Source: Rhizophagus sp. LPA8_4_AMF
Lineage: Eukaryota > Glomeromycota > Glomeromycetes > Glomerales > Glomeraceae
Assembly (NCBI GenBank): GCA_021464525.1
Contig: JADRCO010000366.1
Location: 1 to 35,900 of the forward strand
Length of the DNA stretch: 35,900 nucleotides
Direction: 5' to 3'
Shown: positions 1-11,395 of the stretch, one piece after another
How positions within the stretch are numbered: the first letter of the stretch is position 1
Layout of the letters: every line of letters begins with the position of its first letter
The notes under the pieces: generated by a model
The model's input: the letters and a program-made list of their open reading frames with translations, nothing else
What the model was told of the DNA's origin: nothing
Database searches by the model: none
Made by a program: the position numbers and the translations under genes

Positions 1-36
<36 letters not shown>

Positions 37-102
37 CTTCCTACTTCTTTCATTTTTATTTTATCCAAACATTCGAGGCTTGATTACTTCATTCATTCAT
101 TC

Positions 103-150
<48 letters not shown>

Positions 151-984
151 TTGATTATTTATTATTACCATATTAAATAACCCGACTTTAAAACTCCCTT
201 TTTTTTAATATAAAAAAAAAAATAACATTGTATTGAATTGAAAAAATTAATTTTTCATTCGTTCTTAATTTAAATATATATTATAGATATATATTAAATG
301 AAAAAGTTTAAACATTAATAATAAACTTTTTTACGGTCGGTCGTACTACATGTAAACAACACAAGAAATAACTAATATTTTCATTCAACAAATTCAACTG
401 CAAATATTTTTTTTTCTAGTTACGAAACAAAAAAGAAATTTTTTTCTTTTTCTTTTTACTTTTAACTTTTCCTTCCTTTTTTTTTTTTTTATTTTACTTT
501 TTTCTTTTTAAAGGAACAAAAAAAAAGAAGTAAAATTACACATCACATCATTCATCGGTTTTTTTAAAAACAAAAAAAAAAGGAATCCTTTTTTTTGTAA
601 AGAAATTAATCATCTTTCGCGTTTTTTATTTTTGATGAAAAATATTTTAATAATAATAATAATAATTTAATTTTTTCTTTTTTTTAAAGTAACGTATATA
701 ATATCCGGTTTCATTTTAAAAAAAAAGGACCTGCATAAACAACAAAAAAATCTTTTTTTTTTACCAACAAAAAATTTTTGAACGTCTTTTCTTTTTGGTT
801 TATCTAGTCTCTTTTTGCTTGGACTGGTTCCAGTAATTTATTATTTTTCCTAAAAAAAAACAAAATCATCCTTTAAAAAATAAACAAAGGATCCAAAAAG
901 AAAGAGAATTAAAAAAAAAACAACAACAACAAAAAAGTTCCTTATAATTTTATAATTGAACATACTAAAAATAAAACTTAAAAA
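1..984. other. AT-rich upstream region of the kinesin gene
   Basis: No gene is visible. The window opens with about 36 consecutive T residues, followed by ATT and ATTT microsatellites and many A or T runs. The last 80 bases before the first ATG are A-rich with CAA repeats, as in a leader. The promoter and 5' UTR of the kinesin gene should lie here, but no single element can be picked out with confidence. Confidence 0.6.
105..152. repeat. ATT / ATTT microsatellite
   Basis: About ten ATT units run directly into several ATTT units, preceded by a short ATTC repeat near 89-101. This is a plain slippage-type simple repeat. Confidence 0.85.
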
Positions 985-3900
985 ATGACTAATTCAAATT
1001 CTGAAAACACAACAGTACAAGTGGGTAAGAATCAAAAAAAAAAAAAAAAGAATCGATCAATAAAATTCATTTCTTAATAAAAAAAAAAATTAATAATCAA
1101 AAAATTTTAAAATAAATTATATTTTTAGCTCTTCGTATAAGACCTCTTACACAAGAAGATTTGGTTAATTTACCTTCGAGATTTCAAAGAAATGTTTTAT
1201 CTACCTCCCCTTTTACACCAAATCAAGTTATCGTTCATGGCGATAAAAAACTTACATTTAATTTTGATTATGTATTTGGTCCCGAAACACAACAGAAAGA
1301 TATTTATGATATTTCTGTCAGAAATATGGTAGATAAATTCTTGGAAGGTAATGATTTTTTTATTGCCGATCTTATTATTTGGTGAATCGAGTGAATCGTT
1401 TATTCCTTTCTTTGGTCCCCAAAAATCTCATGTCTTCATCTTTTTTTTTCTCCTATAATAGGGTTCAATGTAACGATTCTTGCTTATGGTCAAACATCAT
1501 CGGGTAAAACATATACGATGGGAACGTCCGATAGCGTATCATCAATTCAAGAATCACGTGGTATCATTCCACGTGCCTTACACACGCTATTCTCTTATAT
1601 TAATTCTGCGCAATTTAAAACTCGTAAAATTATAATGAAAGTATCATTTATTGAAATTTATAATGAAGATTTAAACGATTTATTAATTGATACCAATGAT
1701 GATGAGAATAAACCACAATTATTAATTAGAGAAGATTCAAAAGGTAATATAATTTGGAGTGGATTACAAGAAATTAAAGTAAATAGTGTGGAAGAAGTTA
1801 TGGGGTAAGATTTTTAATTTTATATTTTGTTTGGTTTTTTTTTTTTTTTTTAATAATATATAATTTAAAATCTTGTTTTTTTTTTAGTCATTTAGCACGT
1901 GGTTCATTAAACAGACAAGTTGGAGCGACTGATATGAATTCACAATCTTCCCGTTCACATGCTATTTTTTCTGTAACTTTATGTCAACAAAAACAAATTT
2001 CTACAAATGGAATTTCAAGTCCAACACCCCTTTCCCGTCCATCAACTCCTTCAACTCCAACAAAACTTGGTTCTCCCCCTCCAAGAAGGTTAAGTAAAAT
2101 ACTTGATGATGGTGAATGGGTAACTGTTACAAGTAAATTTAATTTCGTTGATTTGGCTGGTAGTGAAAGGGTGAGTTATCTTAATTTTTGTATATATATT
2201 TTTAATTATATTTTATATATATTTATTTGTTTGTTTGTTTATTTATTTAATTTATTTATATTACATTCCGCAGCTCAAACGTACCGCAGTTTCTGGTGAT
2301 CGTGCAAAAGAGGGTATCTCTATAAATTCTGGTTTACTCGCATTAGGAAATGTAATTTCTGCTTTAGGTGATCCATTAAAAGCAAGGAATACTACTCATA
2401 TTCCTTATCGTGATTCTAAACTTACTAGATTATTACAAGATTCTCTTGGTGGAAATGCTCAAACTTTAATGATAGCTTGTGTTTCTCCTGCTGAATTTAA
2501 TATAAGTGAAACTATTAATACTTTAAAATATGCGAATAGAGCTCGTAATATTAAAAATTCTGCTATCGTAAATCAAGTAGAAGCTGGTTGGAATGATTTA
2601 GAACATTTACAAACTCTTGTCTTAAAATTAAGAGCTGAAATTAAATCCATAAGATTATCATCTGGAATTAATGTTTCTTGTCCTGCTACTCCAATATCTG
2701 GTAGAAATACTCCTACTTTTGATTCTTATGGTCATGGTAGAAGACCTTCTTCTTCTCTTAGTATAATTACTAATGGTAATAGTTCCCCTTCTTTATATAA
2801 TCGTAATAATAATAAAGATCTTGAATTACTTGAAGAACAATTAAAAGAATTACAAACTTCTTATGTTGAATTATCTCAAAAGTATGCAAAAGCTTCAGCT
2901 GAACTTACAGAATATCAAGATAATTTTGATACTACAAAATTTGAAGAGAGTAAAAATTTATTTGATAAATCTTTTCAACAAAATGTTGAACCTGTAATTA
3001 ATGAATATGATAAATCTATTTCTGAACTTGAACAACAACTTGCTTTAACTCGTACTTCTTTAAATAATTCTGAAAAATTGGTTCATGATAATGAATTAAA
3101 ACTTTATGAAGCTGAAGAATTAAATGAACAAAATAGAGGTATAATTGGTGATCTTAAAAATAAAATTGCTAGACTTATTGAAAGAGGTGAAACTACTGAA
3201 AATTATATTAAAGATCTTGAAGTTAAACTTGAAGCTCATACTAGTGAACAAAAAAGGGATCAAGAATTAATAAATGATCTTAGAGATAAAATTTCTCAAC
3301 TTCGTATAGCTGGAGAAAATAGTGAAATCATTATTCAAAAACTTGAATCAAAATTAGCTAAAAGTGAAAGTAAATTTTCTTCAATGATTGAAACTTCTCA
3401 AAAATTGGAAAAAGCTTTACATGAAAGAGAAGAAGCTTATAATAATTTAGAATCAAAATATAGAAAAGAAAAATCAAATAATGATGATGATCAAACTTTA
3501 TTATTAGCAGAAATTGAAGAACGTGATAATAGAATTTCTCAACTTGAAAAGAAAGTTGAAGATTTTATTATTGAAATTTCTCATTTGAAAAAATTAAAAG
3601 TTGATGTAACAAAATTTTCACCAAAAATTCTTAGTAGATCTTCTTCAACTTCTTCAACTTCTGATGAAATTGATACACCTTTTTCAACTCCACCTAGTTC
3701 TAATCCAATATCAAATGAAGATTATGCTACAGTTTTAAATTTAGAAGAAAAATTATATGAATTACAAAAAATTCATGAAAAAACCTCTTTTGAATTTGAA
3801 GAAATTAAAGTAAAATATCAAGCGTGCCTTGAAGAAATAACTGATCTTCATAAACAACTTTCAGGAACTAAAATGCAATTGGAAATTATTGATATTGATA

Positions 3901-6900
3901 ATTCAAATTTAATAGATAATTCAAATGAAACTTATAATGATCCTAATGCTTTATCACCATTTAATCATGGATCTCATCGTAAAGCAAGATCACTTTCTGC
4001 TGAAATTCAAGGAGCAGAAAAGAAAGAACTTTCTAGTTTAGCAATGGTTCAAAAATTACAAATTGAACTTAAACAATTAGAATCACTTCATGCGGATAAA
4101 ACGGAAGGTTTAGATGCTATTAAACAAGAATTTGCCAGATTAGAAATTAGTCATCGTGAAACACTTGAAATTGTTGAAGAATTACGTGAAGAAATTAAAA
4201 GAAGAGATGCACTTGCTCAAATTGAAGTTATGTCTGTTATGACTGCATCAGAATATTCTTATATGGAAGGAGGTTTTTCCACTGCTACCAGTGAAGTTGA
4301 TCAACTTGATGTGGTTCATCGTCTTAGAGAAGAAGTTGAACAATTAAAAGAAGAACAACGTCGTGCTCTTAACCTTCTTTCTAAAAATGAGAATGATCCA
4401 AAGAGTAAAGAAATTATTAAAATTGAATCAAATATTATGGAACTTAAGGCTGAAATATCACGTTCCTATTCAACAAAAAATCAAAAAGATAATAAATTTA
4501 ATGATGAATCTCTTCATAAATTACAATCTCAATTAAAAGAATTAGAAGAACAACTTATTATTGCACAAGAAACTCAAAGACAAGCTCGTGTGAATGAAGC
4601 TATTTCTCGATTGGAAGGAATTCCTAATTTTAATATTGAACAAGATCAAGAAACTTTGGAACTTACTCATCAAGTTGATAAACTTCAAAGTGAAATTGAA
4701 TCTAAAAGTCATACCATTGCTGCAATTTTGTTCCCTTCAATTGAACATCAGAATACTATTCGAAAACTTGAGGATGAACTTTTAGAAACAAGGGATAATT
4801 ATCAACTTGCACTTGAAGAGAAAAATAATAGTTTGACCAGTATTCCTGAAGAAACTGATGATGAATTTGATCCTAATGGATTGAATGATAAACATATTTT
4901 AGAATTGGAAGAAAAAATTAAATATCTTGAAAATCAATTAAATAAAGAAAAGGAAGCACAACATATTCCAACTCCACGTAATTCTGTTATTATGAGTTAT
5001 GTTGATCCTACCGATAAAACTGTTGATGATCTTCAAGCGAAACTTGAAAGTTTACAACAAGAACTTGCACACAAATCCGAAACTATTGAAAATTTAAGAG
5101 AAGAACAAGAAATGGTAGTTGCTCTTCAAGATCAACTTGAAACTCTTAAAGTGGATATTAATCATAAAAATGAGTTGATTGATACTTTAAAACGAGATCT
5201 TGTAGATAAATCATCCCTTCAACAAAAATTACGTGAAAAAGAAGCTGAAGCTTTATCTTTTAGAACAAAATTAATGGAAATACATAAACATGAAGAAGAT
5301 TTAGAAAATGAAATGAAAGAACTTAAAAATCGTCTTCATAAATTAGAAAGTGGAGATGATGTCAATAAAATTCTTCATTCTGAATTGGAAACCTTAAGAA
5401 ATGAACTTAAAGAAGCTAGAGGAAGAGAAGCTATCGCACTTGATCGACTTCGCGTTCTTAAAGCTAGATTGGGATCTGAAAATGAAGAATCTCATTTACA
5501 TGAACAATTGGAACATTTAAAAGTTACTGAAATTTCTCAAAGAGAAAGGATTATTATTCTAGAAAGTAAATTATCAGAAAAGGGAGAAAAAATTGATGAA
5601 GATCTTGTAAAGATTAGAACCGAATTGGCTTTAGCAAAAGAATCTGAAACTACACAAAAGAGAACCATTGATACTTTGGAACTTAAATTAAAGAAAACAG
5701 AAGATAAATCTCAAGTTTCCGTTCTTAAACGTGAAATTTCTGGATTGAAAATTAAAGAAACTGAACAACAAAAGACGATTCAGGAATTAGAAGAAAAAAT
5801 TAATGTACAATCAAATAAAGATTTACAACAAGTTAATCAATTGAAAGAAGAACTCGAAATATTACGTAACAATGAACGTGAACAACGTAAACAAATTGAT
5901 ACACTTGAAGCTCGATTGGAACTTGTTAAAGATGAAAATCCAAACATTGCGGCTTTAAGAGATCAAATTGCTGGATTGAAAGCTTCTGAATCGGACCTTC
6001 GAAGGACAGTTTACGATCTTGAGTCCAAATATTCTTCAGCTCAGAAGGAAGCTAAAGTTTTTGAAACTGTAAAGGAAGAAGTTATTCTATTAAAACAATT
6101 AGAAGCAGAACAAAAATCAACTATTGAACAATTACAATCTCAATTAAAAAAGGTCAGATCTTCTAAGGAAGCTGTCAATAGAGAACTTCAAACTGTAAAA
6201 GGAGGATTTAGTTTACAAAAAGAACTTGTGATCTCTCATGAAGAAGAATTAAGAACATTAAGAACTGAATTGGCTTCTGCAAAAGGAAACACTTCTACAT
6301 CATCCGAAGAACTTGATAAAGTATCAAGGTTATTAAGTGACACTCAAAAAGCATATAATGATGTACAAAGAAAAGTCAGAGAATTAGAAATCGAGATTGA
6401 AACTTACAAGATCGCTGGAGTCGCCGGAAATGAAAATGTTGGTGCTTTAAGGGAAGAATTATCAAATACAAAACTTGAGATGATGGCACAATCCGATATT
6501 ATAAATGAATTAGAAACTCAAGTGATTATGATTGAAAAAGAACGTGACCAGAATTTAAGTCGCGTTAATGAGCTAATGAATGTACTTGAAGAAAGGGAAT
6601 CTTATCAAAAAGATGCTATTAGAGAACTTGAATCTACTTTAATAACTTTAGAGTCCGAAATTTCTCTTGCAAAAGATTCTTCAAATTTGAGCAAAGACGC
6701 TATTAATAGTCTTGAAAAAAATCTTTCTATCGTAAGATCACAACTCAAAGAAGCTAAAGAATCCGAAGAACAACGAACAAAGATTATCAATGAATTGGAA
6801 AGTAAATTACAACAAGTCACGAATATAATTTTACAAAAAGAAAAAGAAATAAACAATCAAGATACTATTATAATTGAATTAGAAGAATTAATACAAAATA

Positions 6901-8804
6901 CTCAGATTGAATTGCAAACTTTTGAGATGTCAACTTCAACTTCCGAAATTGAATCATATAAAACGGAAATTAATAAGATCAAATCATCAAAAGAGAAACA
7001 AAGTCAACAAGTTAAAAATTTAGAACTTAAACTTAGTGAAATGAAAGATCGTCGTGATGATGGAATGAATAAATTAAAAGAGGCCAATAATGAAATTGCT
7101 TCTCTTCGGGATAAATGTTCTCAATTACAAAATGAACTTGATGAATTGAATCATCTTACATTTATTGAAAAATATGAAAAGATTGACGATAAGATGATTG
7201 AGGAACTTACAAATCAACTCCAAAAAGAGCATGAAGAAGTAATTATAAATCGTGAACGAGTTTTCGAGTTAGAAAAAACTACACAACAACTTGAATCGGA
7301 TAAAATAATTCAATCTGAAAAGAATTATGATTTAGAAAAACAGGTAGAACAACTTCAAAAAGAAATGGAATCATTTGCCGAAGAATTTGCTGAAACCGCC
7401 ATGAAATCCGATGAATTATCAAGACAACAAGAAAGTCGTATTGTCGAACTAGAATCTGCTCTTGAAGAAGCTAAAAATGATGAAAATATTTCAAACACAT
7501 CTCGAGGTTCAGGAGTCACAAATTCTGCATTGGCTAAATTAGCTGCTGCAAACGAAAATTTACGACAGACCAACATTGTTCTTAACAAGAGGATAACTGA
7601 TGCTGAAGATCAAACTCGCAAGATAACTGAAAAAGTAAAATCTTTAGAAAAGGAATTGTCCCGTCTTAGTTCAAGTGAAACAGAAGAAGTAAAGAGATTA
7701 GAAGAAAGGATAAAGGAACTTGAATACGAAAGAGGAGAATTAGAAGAAGCTAATGAATTATTCTTCGAAGAACGCAACAAACATGATCACATGATCGAAT
7801 CTTTAACGCAACAATTACGATCATTAGGTATGGGTGGAAATAAGCCGGCAGGTCAAATCGCTCAATTAAATGAACAGATTATTCAACTTGAGAGAGAAAT
7901 GTCTGATTTAAAACACAATTCTAGAGAAAAATCTAAAGAATTAGAAAAAGAAATTAAACGACTGAATGAAATGCTTGAACAAGATTCTAAAGATTTAGGT
8001 TTAAGTCCGCGTGATAGCTTAAATAGCGTAAGTTCACGCACAGACGTTGATGATTCAATACAAACTAAATTTTCACGACAAGAAAGTACAATTGCACAGC
8101 AGAATAATCTTATTAAGACACTTAAAGAAAAGGTTGCGGAACTCGAAAAAGTATCATTTGATAGCGAACCAGGGAACAGAAATTCAACAATATCTAATTC
8201 TTCAAGAAGTGTTCGTTCTATTGCAGGAAATCGTTCAAAACCACCACCACCAATGCCGCCACCAAATCATCCACCACCTCCCCCTCCATCACATCCACAA
8301 AGCCCATGTACACCTCCAGCAACACCTGGATTATCCATTGGACTTCCACCACGTTCACCTTTTCCACCACGACCCGAAACAACTTTATCACGGCAAGGTT
8401 CTGATGCTAGTAATCCTGAGACTACGTCAGAAATCCAAAAACTAAGCAAGAAAATTGTTCAAATTGAAAATGACAACAATCAAGCTAAACAATTGATTGA
8501 ATCTTTGAAGTCCAATTATAATGACAGTGAGGATAATCTTCGTTTAGCTAAGCAACAATTATCAATATTACGAAAGGAAAAACTTGAATTTAGTGAACAG
8601 ATCAAAGTTTTGAAAGCACAATTGGTAGATGCTCAAGTACAAGTAGAACAAGCCAAATCAACAGTACGAGAGGAGAAGAAGAATATGGAGAGTGTGTTGG
8701 AGGAAGAGCGTAAAGCAAAAGAAAGGGCTGAAACAGCAAGATTAGCTCTTGAAAGCGAAATGGAAAAAGTTATGGCCAAGAAAAGCAAATTTATGTGTTT
8801 CTAA
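985..8804 (+). CDS. Kinesin-4 family (KIF21/KIF4-like) long coiled-coil motor protein
   Basis: Plus-end microtubule motor, cytoplasmic or spindle. Exons: 985-1024, 1129-1347, 1462-1804, 1888-2170 and 2274-8804; 7416 coding nt, about 2471 aa. The start is the ATG at 985, which puts the first kinesin strand VALRIRPLT in frame after intron 1. Motor domain is about residues 9-392: P-loop GQTSSGKT (96-103), switch I NSQSSRSH (218-225), switch II DLAGSER (289-295), then [18 protein letters not shown] and [11 protein letters not shown]. The LKRT...[14 protein letters not shown] stretch is typical of kinesin-4. A Ser/Pro-rich insert precedes switch II. Residues from about 470 to 2270 are mostly heptad-rich coiled coil with low-complexity breaks. 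A proline-rich segment (about 2284-2330) and a final coiled coil follow. No WD40 domain is present, unlike animal KIF21. The tail ends in Cys-Phe, which is not a CAAX box. The motor assignment is firm; the exact subfamily is inferred. Confidence 0.93.
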
Positions 8805-9639
8805 GGGCTTTAACTTTTTAGCATCTTGAACTTGCAAATATTTTTCATTAAAAAAAAAATATTTTTGTTGGGGGGAGGGAGATTTAAAATCAACATTATG
8901 GACAACTTTCCTAAAACGAATAAAATTTTAAAAGTTTTATTTGTTTTCATGGGTTATATACAATACATCCTTTTACAATATGATACATTTTCTATTGAGG
9001 AACTTTAACAATTTGCCTTTAAATCTTCATATTCTAATTAAAAGAAAAAAAAAATAATGAATCATTGTTAGTAGTATCTCAATAATTTAAGATTATTTAG
9101 CTTTTCTTTTGCCTTTCATCATCATCAAAAACTTTAAATCTTTAAATCATCATTTTTGCATATATATGTACATTTTCATTTTTATATTTTAGATGCAAAC
9201 AAAGTTTATAAGTTTTAATAGAAATTTGCATAAAATATATTTTAAAAACATTATTTAATCATTCAAATCCGGGTTTCATCATTTTATACATCTTTTGTAT
9301 TTTTATATATAATAATTTTTTTAGATTTGTATATTAAATTATATAAAAAAAAAAAAACTGGGAAAACAAAAATTTTAATTGGAAAGGAGTATAGGTTAAT
9401 TATAACATATTTTTTTCTTTAACGTTAAATAATTATTTGTTTTCATTATTTATTATAATATACATCATATTATTTCTCTTTACATTTTTTCTTTAAATTA
9501 ATATAGTAACATAATAATAAATAAATGCTTTTACAACTTCACCTAAAAAAAATCTTTTATTCAAAATCTGAAATATCCAATATCAAAATTGTTAATAAAG
9601 AAAAATTATTACGATGTAAAATAAAAATAAATTAAAATT
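8805..9639. other. Convergent 3' region between kinesin and MATH-BTB genes
   Basis: Very AT-rich sequence between the ends of two convergent genes. It should hold the 3' UTRs and poly(A) signals of both; AATAAA occurs near 8919 on the plus strand and TTTATT near 9557 for the minus strand. A short ORF at 8826-9008 is low-complexity and not convincing. I see no RNA gene or repeat here. Confidence 0.5.
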
Positions 9640-10746
9640 TTAGTAATTACTAATTCCAAAGAATCTCACAGACATTAATTCTTCCATCCATTCTACATTC
9701 AAGTTTTCGATTATAAATTTCATATTTTCAGTATCCTTTATATTCAACCAATTTTCATGCACGAATTTTAATCCTGCTTTTTTTAAATAATTGTTATTAG
9801 ATTGCCAACCCATCAATAAAATTTCATGCCAATTTTCATTCGAAATCATTTCTACGATCTTATTTGCAACGATTTCAATCAAATCTTCAATTTGACACAT
9901 ATCAGCCTCACTAAACAGACCCATGAGTGCATCAAAATTTAAACCAGAATCAAGAGATCCATTATAAAAATAATAAACCATTGCCTTATAATATTCATAT
10001 TTTACACCTTTAATAGCAATTTTTGACTGATTTGATTCCGTCCATTCACCTGTGAACATATTCATAAAATAAGTTGATTTAGCTGCAAGGACAAGTCGAG
10101 ACGCCTTTAATTCTGAACCACAGTCAAACGTGAATGTAACATCACTAAAATATGGATTATTAAAAAATTGTTCTAATGAATGAGAAAGTAATGAAGATTT
10201 GTTGATATTATTTTTAAAGTCATTTTGTGGTTTTTCAACTTCATTTATATGAACACGAATGATAATATCTGTACTTATAGATGTGTCATTATTTGGAAAT
10301 AATTGATTGATCTTGCATAACTTTCCTCCATGTGCGTTTTTAATTCCAAATTTTGTTCGATGAGTAAAAGAATTTTGATTAAACATTATAAATTCTTCAA
10401 ATGAGTTCATATTTCCATGTATCTGATTTTTAAATACTTTGAACTTAAATGTTGAAATCCTATCATTTAGTTCTTTTTCCCTTTCAAAATCTGTTTGTAA
10501 TGCTACAATATACATATATAATGAAAAATCCTCCCCAATATTTTCAATATCGGCAACGAGTCTCCAAGTATATTCAAGTTTAATATTATTATTTGAATCA
10601 CTCGGAGCTGGAGAGTTAAATGGTTCACTTATTATAAAATGCAATAAATTTTGTTTATCACAAAAATGTTGAAATTCCTTTATTACCCAAGTATGTATAA
10701 AGGGTAAACATGAATTATTGTGAACAGCCGAATAAGCTGTAGACAT
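9640..10746 (-). CDS. MATH-BTB (SPOP-like) protein, probable CUL3 adaptor
   Basis: Single uninterrupted ORF of 368 aa, close to the roughly 374 aa of SPOP. Residues about 13-168 look like a MATH domain (it opens FIHTWVIKEFQHFC and contains a YTWRLVADI strand). A BTB/POZ domain follows at about 191-300, with NPYFSDVTFTF, LVLAAKSTYFMNMFTGEWTE and the closing helices. A short BACK-like helical tail runs to the end. In known MATH-BTB proteins the MATH domain binds substrate and the BTB domain dimerises and binds cullin-3, so a substrate-adaptor role in ubiquitination is inferred. The gene is convergent with the kinesin gene and divergent from the mannosyltransferase gene. Having no introns sets it apart from most genes in the window. 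The domain call is firm; the substrate is unknown. Confidence 0.88.
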   Translation of the reverse strand: MSTAYSAVHNNSCLPFIHTWVIKEFQHFCDKQNLLHFIISEPFNSPAPSDSNNNIKLEYTWRLVADIENIGEDFSLYMYIVALQTDFEREKELNDRISTFKFKVFKNQIHGNMNSFEEFIMFNQNSFTHRTKFGIKNAHGGKLCKINQLFPNNDTSISTDIIIRVHINEVEKPQNDFKNNINKSSLLSHSLEQFFNNPYFSDVTFTFDCGSELKASRLVLAAKSTYFMNMFTGEWTESNQSKIAIKGVKYEYYKAMVYYFYNGSLDSGLNFDALMGLFSEADMCQIEDLIEIVANKIVEMISNENWHEILLMGWQSNNNYLKKAGLKFVHENWLNIKDTENMKFIIENLNVEWMEELMSVRFFGISNY

Positions 10747-10844
10747 TGTATTTGTCTTTAAGAAATTTGGAGCGAAAAAAGGTAAAGAACATTATGAAAA
10801 TCATCTTGTCCAAACTTGATTTTTAGGGTTTATGCATAATCACG

Positions 10845-10852
10845 ATTTTATA
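10845..10852 (-). promoter_or_regulatory. TATA-like element for the MATH-BTB gene
   Basis: TATAAAAT read on the minus strand, about 100 bp upstream of the ATG at 10746. Such matches are common in AT-rich DNA, so this rests on position only. Confidence 0.3.
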
Positions 10853-11347
10853 ATTCGGCTTTTATGATAATCCAGGCAAATTTCGGTTATATCCCAATTC
10901 GTTTATTAATGACTATTTTACATTGTCATCATTGTTAACAGTTACATAATGGAAATTAAAATTCCATGTATGGTCAATTGGTCAAATAGAAAATATCCAA
11001 ATTTCAGCCATCAACGATAATTTGCCACGAGAGTTAATTTCGTATAAGCCATGACACTTGATTCATTATAGTTATATATAGTAATGAGAAAAAAATATTT
11101 CATAAAATGAATTTAATTGGTAGTATCTACATTTAATATTTCCTTTTTCAATTATTGTGTCTCCAACTTTAGATCGCGGATCAATGATTTTTAAAAACGT
11201 TTTCTCGTAGCATTTTATCGATCTTTCACAATTTCTTTCTTTTTTACTTTGTATGATTATTTTTTTTTATAATAAAAAAAATGATTCAATTTAAACAAAC
11301 ACGTAATTCGATTTATTCTAGCCTTTCTATTATTTTTATGAAATAAT

Positions 11348-11356
11348 TATATATAA
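11348..11356 (+). promoter_or_regulatory. TATA-like element for the PMT2 gene
   Basis: A TATATAAG match lies about 40-50 bp upstream of the ATG at 11396 in a locally less biased stretch. Position and sequence fit a TATA box with a short leader, but AT background makes this tentative. Confidence 0.35.
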
Positions 11357-11395
11357 GGCTGAACAATACGCATACACGGCTCAATTATTTTCAGA

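Larger units (their letters stand above)
10747..11395. other. Divergent promoter region, MATH-BTB / PMT2
   Basis: About 650 bp separate the starts of the minus-strand BTB gene and the plus-strand mannosyltransferase gene, so both promoters should be here. There is one TATA-like match toward each gene (listed separately). No ORF or repeat was found. Confidence 0.55.

Noticed and set aside
7355-7588. Minus-strand ORFs opposite the kinesin coiled coil (also 6605-6856 and 8267-8449)
   Set aside because: Antisense shadows of a long biased coding exon, with no start context or family signature.
8047-8445. 132-codon plus-strand ORF rich in His, inside the kinesin gene
   Set aside because: It is an out-of-frame shadow of the proline-rich CCA-repeat segment of the kinesin coding sequence.
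8790-8804. C-terminal Cys of the kinesin considered as a prenylation site
   Set aside because: The Cys is second to last (Cys-Phe end), so it is neither CAAX nor CC/CXC.
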